Below, piece after piece: positions 14,152 through 21,319 of a stretch of 25,581 bases of DNA. The stretch is from a virus. The position numbers were made by a program, and so were the translations under genes. Each line of letters begins with the position of its first letter. Positions within the stretch are counted from its first letter, which is position 1. The DNA lies in IMG/VR virus record IMGVR_UViG_3300046810_000171, positions 1-25,581 of that record. One strand, 5' to 3'. Below the pieces are notes generated by a model. It was not told the DNA's origin. It saw only the letters and a list, made by a program, of their open reading frames with translations, and made no database searches.

Positions 14152-14859
14152 ATGTCGATAGGCGAACGAATCAAACAGGCCCGGAAGGCCGCAAAAATGA
14201 GCCAAGAGGTCCTCGCAAAGAGGACTGGCTTGAGTCAAAGCACGCTCTCAGACTTGGAAACAGGCAAGTCAGCAGGGACGACCTACGTTGCTACCTTGGC
14301 GGCATCCCTCGGCGTGAGTGCGCTTTGGCTTGAGACAGGAAAAGGGCAGATGGCGCCGGGCGCTTTCGAGCGATTGCCTCTGCTCGGAGTTTTGGCCGAA
14401 GAGTTCAAGCGCGTGCATGCGGCTGACCAGGACGACCCGACCATGACGCAGATCAGGCGGGTGAAGATCAAGGTGCAGGCCGGCATCACGGGCTTTCAGG
14501 TAGAGCCGGAACACTACGATGGTGAAACCCAAGGCGTGCCCACCAAGTGGATGCTGAAGGAAGGGCTGAGCAAAGACGCGCTGGTGTCGACCACCGTGCG
14601 CGGCGAGAGCATGGAGCCGGCCCTTTACGACGGCGATGTAATTGTGGTGAACACGCGCGATACGCAGCTGGTCTCCGGCGCTGTGTACGTCATCAATTAC
14701 GAGGGCGAAGCGGTTGTCAAGCGGATGCTGCGCGACGCCGGCCAGTGGTGGCTGACTTCCGATAATTCAGATCAGCGAAAATATCACCGCCAGCTATGCA
14801 AAGGCGCCGAATGCATTGTCATCGGCCGAGTAGTTCGTAAAGAAAGCACGCATATCTGA
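14152..14859 (+). CDS. CI-type phage repressor with S24 self-cleavage domain
   Basis: This 235-residue protein maintains lysogeny. The N-terminal helix-turn-helix (about residues 3-60, MSIGERIKQARKAAKMSQEV...GLSQSTLSDLETG) binds the operators. The C-terminal S24/LexA-like domain has the catalytic serine in RGESMEP (Ser153), the lysine in VVKRM (Lys190), and a likely Ala110-Gly111 cleavage site in KVQAGITGF, so RecA-dependent induction after DNA damage is expected. The start MSIGERI is chosen because it begins the helix-turn-helix domain. No ribosome binding site is visible before it, as in the leaderless lambda cI mRNA made from PRM. It is divergent from cro with a 73-base gap holding the operators. 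Confidence 0.95.
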   Translation: MSIGERIKQARKAAKMSQEVLAKRTGLSQSTLSDLETGKSAGTTYVATLAASLGVSALWLETGKGQMAPGAFERLPLLGVLAEEFKRVHAADQDDPTMTQIRRVKIKVQAGITGFQVEPEHYDGETQGVPTKWMLKEGLSKDALVSTTVRGESMEPALYDGDVIVVNTRDTQLVSGAVYVINYEGEAVVKRMLRDAGQWWLTSDNSDQRKYHRQLCKGAECIVIGRVVRKESTHI

Positions 14860-14872
14860 GGAGAGTACTCGT

Positions 14873-15331
14873 ATGTACGAAATAGGCTGCTGGTTTGCGT
14901 TTCTAATTTGGATTGGCTCGCTTGTCTGGCTTGTCATTTCACTGAATTCTCAGCTGGAGCGAAACCTTAATAAAGCAGGTTTTCGCCTTAGTTGGCTGAC
15001 GCTTAGTCCGAAGCCAATGGACAATAATCATTGCAAACGCGGCTTCCTGAGAAAACTTGGGAAATTTTCGGTCACCGCGATTCCAGGCTTGATCGGAATT
15101 TTTTTCAGCTGGCTTTACGTGTCGTATTTTGTCGGCGCGGTTTTGTATTCACGATTTAAGGACGCAGGAGCGCCGGAAACTATAAAGGAATTTCGGTGGC
15201 GTATGCGAAATACAGATATGACTTTTGATGAGGTTGTCGAAGGTCTGGCTTTGGTTTCTAGAAGTACCACACCTATCGATCAGCTAAAAATGGATCTACG
15301 GACGGAGATGGTCGAGCGCGGCAACGCCTAA
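14873..15331 (+). CDS. Two-helix membrane protein behind cI, candidate superinfection exclusion
   Basis: This 152-residue protein has a transmembrane helix at about 5-25 (GCWFAFLIWIGSLVWLVISL), a basic loop, a second helix at about 65-92 (VTAIPGLIGIFFSWLYVSYFVGAVL), and a soluble, charged C-terminal part of about 55 residues. It starts 13 bases after cI with a GAGGAG site, so it should be expressed from the same lysogen transcript. It is lower in GC than neighbouring phage genes, a sign of separate origin. Proteins in this place (as rexA/rexB in lambda) often protect the lysogen against other phages. No domain is recognised and the role is inferred from context. Confidence 0.8.
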   Translation: MYEIGCWFAFLIWIGSLVWLVISLNSQLERNLNKAGFRLSWLTLSPKPMDNNHCKRGFLRKLGKFSVTAIPGLIGIFFSWLYVSYFVGAVLYSRFKDAGAPETIKEFRWRMRNTDMTFDEVVEGLALVSRSTTPIDQLKMDLRTEMVERGNA

Positions 15332-15396
15332 ACTTGCAGGCAACTGTTACGCAAGGCGCCACGGCACGCCAATCTGCCGAACTAGGGAGAAAAAGC

Positions 15397-15663
15397 ATGA
15401 AGAAAGTCGTTCTTGCAGCAGCCATTTTGGCAATCTCGTTTAGCGTATCGGCAAAAGGCGGCCGCGGCGGGCACTCCCACAGCGCACGCCCGGCGAGCGG
15501 CACCGGGTCGAAAGCAGCGCACTCGCACGTGTCCGGCTATACGAAAAAAAGTGGCGCGTACGTAGCTGCGCATGATCGCTCGACGCGCGACAGCACGAAG
15601 ACGAATAACTGGTCGACAAAGGGAAATGTTAATCCCGAGACTGGAAAGAAAGGCGCCAAATAA
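15397..15663 (+). CDS. Small secreted protein, probable lysogenic conversion gene
   Basis: This 88-residue protein begins with a clear signal peptide (MKKVVLAAAILAISFSVSA, cleavage after about residue 19). The mature part is rich in Gly, His, Ser and Lys and ends with GYTKKSGAYVAAHDRSTRD followed by NWSTKGNVNPETGKKG. This last motif is familiar from many short periplasmic proteins of Proteobacteria whose role is unknown. The start has GGGAGAAAAAGC upstream. It lies behind cI and the membrane protein, so it is likely made in lysogens. It has a bacterial rather than phage character. Confidence 0.78.
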   Translation: MKKVVLAAAILAISFSVSAKGGRGGHSHSARPASGTGSKAAHSHVSGYTKKSGAYVAAHDRSTRDSTKTNNWSTKGNVNPETGKKGAK

Positions 15664-16140
15664 AAATAATCCCCGCTCGCGGCGGGGAGTAAGTATCCGG
15701 GGTGATGCCCGGACTGCGGGCCATCAACCTGCATGTGGTGATGGAAGCGAAGGAGGTAGCCGACTGGTCACCGAGGCCCCCGAGGGGAGAACCTCGCCCG
15801 GATGGCTCTTCGTCCTGTAGCGACCTGAGCTCAACCTTGGCAAACCCATGTGGCCCAAGGTGCCAATGCTGCTGCAGCAGCACCGGCTAGCGCCCGGCAA
15901 GGCGCGAACATAAATGCCGACCTAATCAGCCGGCGTGCACGCCAGCGTAAATAGGGCTCAATGCCATGTTGAAACTGACGAAAGCAATACAGGTGAATCT
16001 GAAGGTTGATGTTGCGAAGTGCATCCAAGCTACGACCGGGCTGCTCCTTGCACTGCATCAGATCGGATGGTTGTGACCTGAGCATGAAGCGGGCCGGTTA
16101 CCGCCGGCCCGCCAGTGCTGAACTCTACACCTCATCCCAT
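15664..16140. other. Gap without a clear protein gene, structured sequence
   Basis: About 480 bases follow the secreted-protein gene. They hold a hairpin CCCCGC/GCGGGG (15671-15687) whose minus-strand 3' side is T-rich, a nested hairpin CGAGG...CCTCG with inner CCCC/GGGG (15772-15796), an AAGGAGGT motif at 15750, a 36-codon ORF (15966-16076) and a 9-bp stem GCGGGCCGG/CCGGCCCGC (16089-16112). A small RNA or a type I toxin locus is possible but unproven. Confidence 0.4.
15966..16076 (+). CDS. Possible 36-residue peptide ORF
   Basis: MLKLTKAIQVNLKVDVAKC leads into a mildly hydrophobic end, ATTGLLLALHQIGWL. An AGGG motif lies 11-14 bases before ATG. A strong hairpin lies 13 bases after the stop. 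The size and the hydrophobic end recall type I toxins, but the pattern is weak and no antisense RNA promoter is evident. Confidence 0.35.
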   Translation: MLKLTKAIQVNLKVDVAKCIQATTGLLLALHQIGWL

Positions 16141-16151
16141 CGGTTTACAAC

Positions 16152-16175
16152 AGCCCGCCGCGAGCGGGCTTTTTT
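16152..16175 (+). terminator. First of two tandem rightward terminators
   Basis: AGCCCGC pairs with GCGGGCT (16152-16158 with 16164-16170) and leads into TTTTTT. It ends transcription coming from the cI side. Confidence 0.85.
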
Positions 16176-16264
16176 ACGTCTGGCGCTAGCGCAACAGCCG
16201 CTGCCCATGCGGCTTTCAGCGGTTCTGGAATAGCGTCCGGCGCTGGCGCATGCGCATCCTCCAT

Positions 16265-16287
16265 GCCCGCATTCGCGGGCTTTTTTT
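16265..16287 (+). terminator. Second of two tandem rightward terminators
   Basis: GCCCGC/GCGGGC with a 4-base loop is followed by a 7-base T-run. Together with the previous terminator it isolates the lysogen transcript from the early promoter at 16362. Confidence 0.85.
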
Positions 16288-16348
16288 CGCCCTGACGCCG
16301 GGCCGGCGCGCCCGAACTGTTCGGGCAGGAATATTTTCGCACAAAAAT

Positions 16349-16362
16349 ATCGGAAAAGCGGT
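16349..16362. promoter_or_regulatory. Operator copy at the rightward early promoter (12 of 14)
   Basis: ATCGGAAAAGCGGT differs from ACCGGAAAACCGGT at two positions, and its last base is the first of the TTGACA box, exactly as at PR. Confidence 0.75.
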
Positions 16363-16391
16363 TGACACAAATACCGGAATACCGGTACTCT
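16362..16391 (+). promoter_or_regulatory. PL-like rightward early promoter
   Basis: TTGACA (16362-16367) and TACTCT (16386-16391) are 18 bases apart. Operators flank and fill it. It should drive the recombination genes up to integrase, with RNA beginning near 16398 and the first gene at 16445. Confidence 0.8.
16373..16386. promoter_or_regulatory. Operator copy in the PL spacer (13 of 14)
   Basis: ACCGGAATACCGGT differs by one base from the reverse complement of the central cI/cro operator and lies between -35 and -10, starting 24 bases after the previous copy. Confidence 0.8.
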
Positions 16392-16444
16392 TCATCCCAT
16401 CGCAACCGAGCTCAGCACCCGCTGAGCCGCAGATGGAGAACACG

Positions 16445-16639
16445 ATGTTGGCTATTCCTCACCGCAACCAAGGTCAGCGCTTCCTGCTCAGCCCGGACGG
16501 CCGAGAAGCCGAATGGGTCGACCTGGCAAACGTCCCCGCGCGCTGCGCTGACTGGTCCGACGAGACCGCCCTGAGCATTGATGAGCTGGATGCTCTGGCC
16601 GCCTTTCGCATGGCAATGAACCCGCGCGTTGAGGCCTGA
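16445..16639 (+). CDS. Hypothetical first gene of the rightward early operon
   Basis: This 64-residue protein (MLAIPHRNQGQRFLLSPDG...) has a GGAGAACACG before ATG and lies about 45 bases behind the predicted PL start. The central part is acidic (WSDETALSIDELDALAAF). No domain is recognised. The N-gene position makes an antitermination role conceivable, but it lacks the arginine-rich motif of lambda N. Confidence 0.7.
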   Translation: MLAIPHRNQGQRFLLSPDGREAEWVDLANVPARCADWSDETALSIDELDALAAFRMAMNPRVEA

Positions 16640-16642
16640 ACC

Positions 16643-16996
16643 ATGGACCGGCACGATTTCGACGACGAGCGCGACGCCCAGGTGGCGAAGCTGACCGAGC
16701 AGCTGGTCTGCGACTGGACCCGCAAGCTCGTGGCGGGCGATCAGCGCGCGATCAGCGACCTGCACAACACAGTGCTGGAACGCTTCAGCCAGGACGACGT
16801 GAAGGAACTGTTCGTCCAGGCGGTAACCGGGCGCGCGGCCGCCGACTCGCGCTTCGCCTGCTTGGCGATGGATGCGATGTACGAGGCCTGCAAGGCGGAC
16901 GCGGAGAAGGGCGTCGAGCACCTGGAACAGCGCCGCACCGAATCCCGAAACGACAACCGCATTGCGCAGGCCGAGCTGGGCCGGGCGCTGCACTGA
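16643..16996 (+). CDS. Hypothetical 117-residue early protein
   Basis: MDRHDFDDERDAQVAKLTEQ begins a charged, mostly helical protein with a possible coiled coil at the end (AEKGVEHLEQRRTESRNDNRI). It follows the previous stop by three bases. No known family is recognised. The position suggests an early host-takeover or regulatory protein. Confidence 0.7.
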   Translation: MDRHDFDDERDAQVAKLTEQLVCDWTRKLVAGDQRAISDLHNTVLERFSQDDVKELFVQAVTGRAAADSRFACLAMDAMYEACKADAEKGVEHLEQRRTESRNDNRIAQAELGRALH

Positions 16997-17219
16997 TCTA
17001 CCCAAGCGGCGCGCCTGGGACCGAACGCGCGCCTTGCCAATGCCCGGGTCAGGAAATAGGGCGCCTTCTCCGGGCACAGGAGCGCTCGCACTGCGTCAGG
17101 TGCCGCCAGCTTGGGTTCTGCGCACAGGCCCGCAACGACCGCGGTTAGAGGTCGCCACCCGGTGAAAGTCCGGGACCAACAACAACCGCCGGCGGCGCCG
17201 GCCAGAACGAGGAGCAGGA
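16997..17219. other. Gap between early genes with a small hairpin
   Basis: These 223 bases carry no convincing gene (the best ORF has 41 codons and no start signal). They hold a CCCGG/CCGGG hairpin with loop TGAAAGT at 17158-17174 and a GCCGGCGGCGCCGGC dyad before the ribosome binding site of the next gene. It may be a transcript leader with regulatory structure. Confidence 0.35.
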
Positions 17220-17435
17220 ATGAGCACGAGCAATGGCGGACCGGCATTTCCGGTACCGGGACTGCAACAGGACGAGGACTTCAACGGTATGACGCTGCGC
17301 GACTACTTCGCGGCGCAGGCTCTGACCACGGTCGCGGCCTACGACAGCCACGACGTCGACACCTGGACCCCGAGAGACTTTGCGCACCACGCCTACGCGC
17401 TGGCCGACGCCATGCTCGCGGAGCGTGCGAAGTGA
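17220..17435 (+). CDS. Conserved small phage protein with GMTLRDYFAAQAL motif
   Basis: This 71-residue protein contains NGMTLRDYFAAQALTTVA at about residues 22-39 and a HHAYALADAMLAERAK end. This short protein type is widespread in phages and prophages, and its role is not known. GAGCAGGA precedes ATG. The stop overlaps the next start in GTGA. Confidence 0.8.
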   Translation: MSTSNGGPAFPVPGLQQDEDFNGMTLRDYFAAQALTTVAAYDSHDVDTWTPRDFAHHAYALADAMLAERAK

Positions 17436-17638
17436 CCGCCTCCCGCACCGCGCGCCGCCTGGTGCGCAAGCTCGCCAAGCCGGTCGCCCTGTGGCTGACC
17501 CAGCGCGCACTGCGCCGCGCCGAGGAGCGCGCTGACTACTTCCTGCAGCTGCGCGCCCAGGTGGTGCCGTTCGAGCTGCGCGAGCGCCGCCGCACGGTGC
17601 AGCTGACGGCGCGCCGCAACCAGATCGCGGGGTGGTAG
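17432..17638 (+). CDS. Hypothetical basic helical protein
   Basis: The GTG start is fixed by the GTGA overlap with the previous gene. The 68-residue product is very Arg-rich and helical (RRLVRKLAKPVALWLTQRAL, then EERADYFLQLRAQ). It could bind nucleic acid or the membrane surface. No family is recognised. Confidence 0.62.
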   Translation: MTASRTARRLVRKLAKPVALWLTQRALRRAEERADYFLQLRAQVVPFELRERRRTVQLTARRNQIAGW

Positions 17639-17640
17639 CC

Positions 17641-17745
17641 GTGATCCGCCACATCCGCAACCAGTACCGCCTCGGCCTGCGTGTCGGCTTCGCGCCACGC
17701 CACGCTCTTGTCCGCGCCGTGCGCACCTACGTTTTCGGCTTTTAA
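17641..17745 (+). CDS. Small 34-residue phage protein
   Basis: The frame gives a GTG start and IRHIRNQYRLGLRVGFAPRH followed by ALVRAVRTYVFGF and TAA, two bases after the previous stop. Short basic proteins of this kind occur in related early operons. The gap to recT is only 15 bases. Confidence 0.5.
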   Translation: MIRHIRNQYRLGLRVGFAPRHALVRAVRTYVFGF

Positions 17746-17760
17746 CCCACGAAGGAAACC

Positions 17761-18531
17761 ATGAACGAACTGACCATCCAGGGCGAATCGACGTTCTCCC
17801 TTTCTCCCCGCTCCCTGGCTGAGGCCATGGAGTTCTCGAAGATCATCGCCTCTTCGGACATGGTGCCGAAGGATTACATCAACAAGCCGGGCAATGTCCT
17901 GGTTGCGGTGCAGACCGGCGCCGAGCTGGGCCTGAAGCCGATGCAGTCGTTGCAGGGCATCTCGGTCATCAACGGCCGCCCTGGCGTGTGGGGCGATGCG
18001 ATGCGCGCCCTGGTGATCAGCCATCCCGAGTTCGAAGACCTGCACGAAGAGAAGACGGATAGCCACTGCACCGTCACCCTGAAGCGGCGCGGCCGCTCGC
18101 AGGTGGTCGTCACCTACACCATGGACGATGCGAAGAAGGCCGGCCTGGCCGGCAAGCAGGGGCCATGGCAGACCGCCCCGAAGCGGATGCTGCAGATGCG
18201 CGCCTTCGCCTTCGCCGCGCGTGACCTGTTCGCCGACGCCCTCAAGGGCATCAAGTCGATCGAGGAACTGCGCGATTACCCCACCGACGAGCGCGTCGAG
18301 CACGACATCACGCCTGCGCCGGCAGCAGCTGCGGTGACTGCGGCGCCGGCCCGTGCAGAACTGCCTGTGTGCACACCTGAGAAGTTCGCCGAGAACGCGC
18401 CGGCCTGGCGCGACACGGTCCTTTCCGGCAAGAAGACTCCGGCCGCGCTGATCGCGATGCTCAGCACGAAAGCCATCCTCAGCGAAGACCAGAAGCTCAC
18501 GATCGACAGCTGGGCCCACGAAGGCGAATAA
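17761..18531 (+). CDS. recT: RecT-family single-strand annealing protein
   Basis: This 256-residue protein should coat single-stranded DNA and anneal complementary strands in phage recombination. The RecT core spans about residues 10-185. It shows NKPGNVLVAVQTGAELGLKP and QSLQGISVINGRPGVWGDAM (the signature region), then GKQGPWQTAPKRMLQMRAFAFAARDLF. The C-terminal part (about 185-256) has an Ala/Pro linker and a small helical end that may contact the partner nuclease. ATG follows AAGGAAACC. The next gene is the exonuclease partner. Confidence 0.93.
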   Translation: MNELTIQGESTFSLSPRSLAEAMEFSKIIASSDMVPKDYINKPGNVLVAVQTGAELGLKPMQSLQGISVINGRPGVWGDAMRALVISHPEFEDLHEEKTDSHCTVTLKRRGRSQVVVTYTMDDAKKAGLAGKQGPWQTAPKRMLQMRAFAFAARDLFADALKGIKSIEELRDYPTDERVEHDITPAPAAAAVTAAPARAELPVCTPEKFAENAPAWRDTVLSGKKTPAALIAMLSTKAILSEDQKLTIDSWAHEGE

Positions 18532-18541
18532 GGAGACCACT

Positions 18542-20338
18542 ATGCAAATTCACGATCTAGTCCAAGGCAGCCCGGAGTGGCAGCAATACCGCCTCGAAAA
18601 GGACGGCGCCAGCGAGGCAGCCGCGATGCTCGGCATTTCCACGCTGGTGAAGCGCAACGAGCTGTTGCACATGAAGGCAACCGGCACCGCGCAGGAGTTC
18701 AGCGATTGGGTGCGGGAGCACATCCTTGACTATGGCCACCAAGTCGAGGCGCTGGCCCGGCCGCTCGTCGAGGAACTGATCGGCGAAGACCTCTATCCGG
18801 TCACGTGTTCGGATGGCCGCCTCTCGGCGTCCTGCGACGGCCTGACGATGGGCGAGGACATCGCCTTCGAGCATAAGCAGTGGAACCAGGCGCTGGCCGA
18901 CGCGATTGCGGCCGGCCACCTGCCGGACGAGTACATGCCGCAGCCGCAACAGATCATGATGGTGACCGGCTGCAGCAAGGTCATCTTCGTCTGCTCGGAC
19001 GGTACCCGCGACAATTTCGTGTACCTGTGGGTGCTGCCAGATCCGGCCTGGCAGGCGCGCATCCGCGACGGCTGGAAGCAGTTCGCGGTCGACCGCGCCG
19101 AATACCAGCACGTCGAAGTGCTGCCGCCGCCGGTCGCCGCCGCGGTGCAGGACCTGCCGGCCCTGTCGATCCGCGTCGACGGCCAGCTCACCCTCAACCA
19201 CAACCTGGTCCTGTTCGGCGAGCGCCTGCAGTCGTTCATCGCCGACATCGACACGAACCCGAGCGATGACCAGGCCTTCGCCGACGCCGAGCAGGCCATC
19301 AAGGTGATGGAGCGCGCCGAGACCGCCCTGGGCGCCGCCGAGGCCTCCGCGCTGGGCCAAATCTCGACCGTCGACGAGATGGTACGCACGGTCGCCAGCT
19401 ACAAGGACCTGGCGCGCAAGACCCGCCTGATGCTGGAAAAGGTGGTCAAGGCGCGCAAGGAAACGATCCGCGTCGAGATCCAGCAGGCCGGCAAGGACAA
19501 AGCGGCGGCGCACATCGCTGCGCTGAACACGCGCCTGGGCAAGCCGTACATGCCGGCGGTGGCCGTGGACTTCGCCGGCGCCATGAAGGGGAAGAAGACC
19601 GTTACCAGCCTGCGCGATGCGGTCGACACCGAGCTGGCGCGCTTCAAGATCGAGGCGAACGCCGTGGCCGACCGCATCCAGATGAACCTGACCACGCTGC
19701 GCGAGCTGGCCAGCGGGCACGCCTTCCTGTTCGCCGATGCGCCGTCGATCGTGCTCAAGGCCCCGGACGACCTGACCACCCTGGTTAAGGTGCGCATCGC
19801 CGAGCATGAGCAGGCCGAGGCGGCGAAGGCCGAAGCGCTTCGTGCCCGGATCGCGGAAGAGGAGCGCCTCAAGGCTGAGGCGGCCGAGCGCGCACGTGTC
19901 GCGGCTGAGACGAAGCGTCAGCTGGACGAGCAGGCCGCCGCCGTGGCCGCGGCGCGCGCACAGGAAGAAGCGGCAGCACACGCAGCAACTACGACCAGCA
20001 CCGCGCCAGCACCTGACCAGGTCGAGAAGCAGCAACCGCCCAAACCCACCGCATGGCCATTCCCGACCGATACGCAGCCGGCGCCGACCGCCCAGGTGAC
20101 ACAGATTGAAGCCGCGCGTCCGGCAGCAGCACCGACCACGCTGCCCACCCTACGCCTCGGCCAGATCGCGGAACGACTGGGCTTCCCGCTGACGGCCGAG
20201 TTCTTGAATTCGATCGGGTTCGCCGCCGCCGGCCGCGAGCGCTCCGCAGTGCTGTACCACGAACACGACTTCCCGGCGATGTGCGCCGCACTGATTCGCC
20301 ACGTCACGGCCGTGGCCGACCAGGCGAAGGCGGCCTGA
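18542..20338 (+). CDS. YqaJ/lambda-exonuclease-like nuclease with long C-terminal extension
   Basis: This 598-residue protein pairs with RecT. The N-terminal nuclease (about 1-190) has the PD-(D/E)XK core: SEAAAMLG near 24, GHQVEALARPL with Glu69, SASCDG with Asp99, and FEHK with Glu110 and Lys112. It should digest one strand from DNA ends. The middle (about 215-415) is helical and charged. Residues about 415-480 form an Ala/Glu/Arg coiled coil, then comes a Pro/Thr/Ala linker, then a small C-terminal domain (about 540-595, RLGQIAERLGFPLTAEFLNSIGF). It is much longer than lambda exonuclease (226), so it may carry a second function. Confidence 0.88.
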   Translation: MQIHDLVQGSPEWQQYRLEKDGASEAAAMLGISTLVKRNELLHMKATGTAQEFSDWVREHILDYGHQVEALARPLVEELIGEDLYPVTCSDGRLSASCDGLTMGEDIAFEHKQWNQALADAIAAGHLPDEYMPQPQQIMMVTGCSKVIFVCSDGTRDNFVYLWVLPDPAWQARIRDGWKQFAVDRAEYQHVEVLPPPVAAAVQDLPALSIRVDGQLTLNHNLVLFGERLQSFIADIDTNPSDDQAFADAEQAIKVMERAETALGAAEASALGQISTVDEMVRTVASYKDLARKTRLMLEKVVKARKETIRVEIQQAGKDKAAAHIAALNTRLGKPYMPAVAVDFAGAMKGKKTVTSLRDAVDTELARFKIEANAVADRIQMNLTTLRELASGHAFLFADAPSIVLKAPDDLTTLVKVRIAEHEQAEAAKAEALRARIAEEERLKAEAAERARVAAETKRQLDEQAAAVAAARAQEEAAAHAATTTSTAPAPDQVEKQQPPKPTAWPFPTDTQPAPTAQVTQIEAARPAAAPTTLPTLRLGQIAERLGFPLTAEFLNSIGFAAAGRERSAVLYHEHDFPAMCAALIRHVTAVADQAKAA

Positions 20339-20339
20339 C

Positions 20340-20588
20340 ATGGCTGGCCAGACGCCGCGCCTCTGGACTGTCCTGCGCTGCAAGGAGCAGGACTTCCAGC
20401 GTTTCCTCGGCGTGGCCGACGAGAAATCCGCGGCCGACCGCGTGAAGCAGCTGTGCGAAGTCACCACCCGCACGCAGCTGGACCGCGACCCGGCCGCGCA
20501 GGCGCGCTGGGATGAGCGGATCCGGCGCGCCTACCTGAAACACCAGCAGCACCCCACCAACCACCACAACCAGGACCAGGAGATGTAA
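20340..20588 (+). CDS. Hypothetical 82-residue protein of the recombination operon
   Basis: MAGQTPRLWTVLRCKEQDFQ begins a small mixed protein with a charged helical centre (VADEKSAADRVKQLCEVT) and a His/Gln-rich tail. It starts one base after the nuclease stop and ends three bases before the next gene, so it is co-translated. No domain is recognised. Confidence 0.72.
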   Translation: MAGQTPRLWTVLRCKEQDFQRFLGVADEKSAADRVKQLCEVTTRTQLDRDPAAQARWDERIRRAYLKHQQHPTNHHNQDQEM

Positions 20589-20591
20589 CCA

Positions 20592-21107
20592 ATGTTCGAA
20601 CTGAAACAGCTTGTCAAACTCGCCAACGTGAACCCGCGCGCGGAGCTGCACGGCGAAGACCCGAAGCCCGCCTTCGACTTGAAGATCGAGGCCACCTGCC
20701 CGAGCACCGTGCTCGTGGCCTTCCATCCGGAGCTGCGCCAGCACCTCTTCAAGAAGGACGAGAACCCGGACCTGGCTGACCAGGCTACCGACGGCGACGG
20801 CATGACCGTGCTGCGCTACCCGAAGATGGGCGCCATCAAGTGGGACTGGGAAGGCGCCGGCTACACCGCCACCGTCGACTATGGCCTGGGCGGCGAGAGC
20901 AACATCGTTCTCCGCGACTGCAAGGTCGACCACTTCAAGATCGAAGCCCAGAATGGTGGCTCGGTGGTGATCACCTTCCGTATCATCGCGCACCCGGAGA
21001 GCGAGGACGTGGGCAAGCTGTGCGAGTTCATCCAGCGCGACATCGAGCTGGTGCTGGCCGCGCCCGAGCCGGCGACCCTGGGCCAGCTGTTCGGTGAGGC
21101 GGCCTGA
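20592..21107 (+). CDS. Conserved phage protein of the RecT operon
   Basis: This 171-residue protein (MFELKQLVKLANVNPRAELH...) is predicted mostly beta, with strands such as FDLKIEATC and STVLVAFH and VVITFRIIAHP. It is acidic towards the C-terminus (SEDVGKLCEFIQRDIEL). Its place behind RecT and exonuclease recalls single-strand binding or nuclease-inhibitor proteins, but no OB-fold signature can be claimed. It is complete, with ATG after a short AAC spacer. The function is unknown. Confidence 0.75.
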   Translation: MFELKQLVKLANVNPRAELHGEDPKPAFDLKIEATCPSTVLVAFHPELRQHLFKKDENPDLADQATDGDGMTVLRYPKMGAIKWDWEGAGYTATVDYGLGGESNIVLRDCKVDHFKIEAQNGGSVVITFRIIAHPESEDVGKLCEFIQRDIELVLAAPEPATLGQLFGEAA

Positions 21108-21109
21108 CC

Positions 21110-21319
21110 ATGACGTGCGCCCACTTCACCCACGTCGGCGAGGACCATTGCGCCCAGGGCGTCAGCTACATGGGCCTGGCCGGCGGCGGCGCCTTCCGCA
21201 TGCTGCTGCGCCTGCCGTGCCTTCCGCTCTCGAACCGCCGCGGTGAAGAGGCGCGCACGTGCAGCAAGTACCAACCGGGCGCCAGCTCGGCGATCGATAC
21301 CCAGGGAGCGGTAGCGTGA
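21110..21319 (+). CDS. Small Cys-containing protein, possible zinc binder
   Basis: This 69-residue protein has Cys3, His5, His8, His13, Cys14, Cys37 and Cys51 in the order MTCAHFTHVGEDHCAQGV ... LPC ... RTCSKYQPG. The spacing suggests one metal site. Similar short proteins are common in Burkholderiales phages. Its stop overlaps the next GTG in GTGA. Confidence 0.68.
   Translation: MTCAHFTHVGEDHCAQGVSYMGLAGGGAFRMLLRLPCLPLSNRRGEEARTCSKYQPGASSAIDTQGAVA

Noticed and set aside
15702-15890. 62-codon plus-strand ORF with a Cys-rich end in the gap behind the secreted protein
   Set aside because: The start has no ribosome binding site, the composition is Ser/Pro/Cys low-complexity, and the frame covers a stable hairpin. 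It was kept only as part of the structured gap.
16125-16405. Minus-strand ORFs across the two terminators and the PL promoter
   Set aside because: They read through terminator hairpins and a strong opposing promoter with operators, and have no start signal.
17111-17431. Upstream extension of the frame that contains the 68-residue basic protein
   Set aside because: It overlaps the conserved GMTLRDYF protein in another frame. The GTG at 17432 gives a clean GTGA overlap.
18557-20035. 492-codon minus-strand ORF opposite the exonuclease
   Set aside because: It has a His/Gln/Leu/Arg-rich antisense composition. The plus strand carries intact nuclease motifs.
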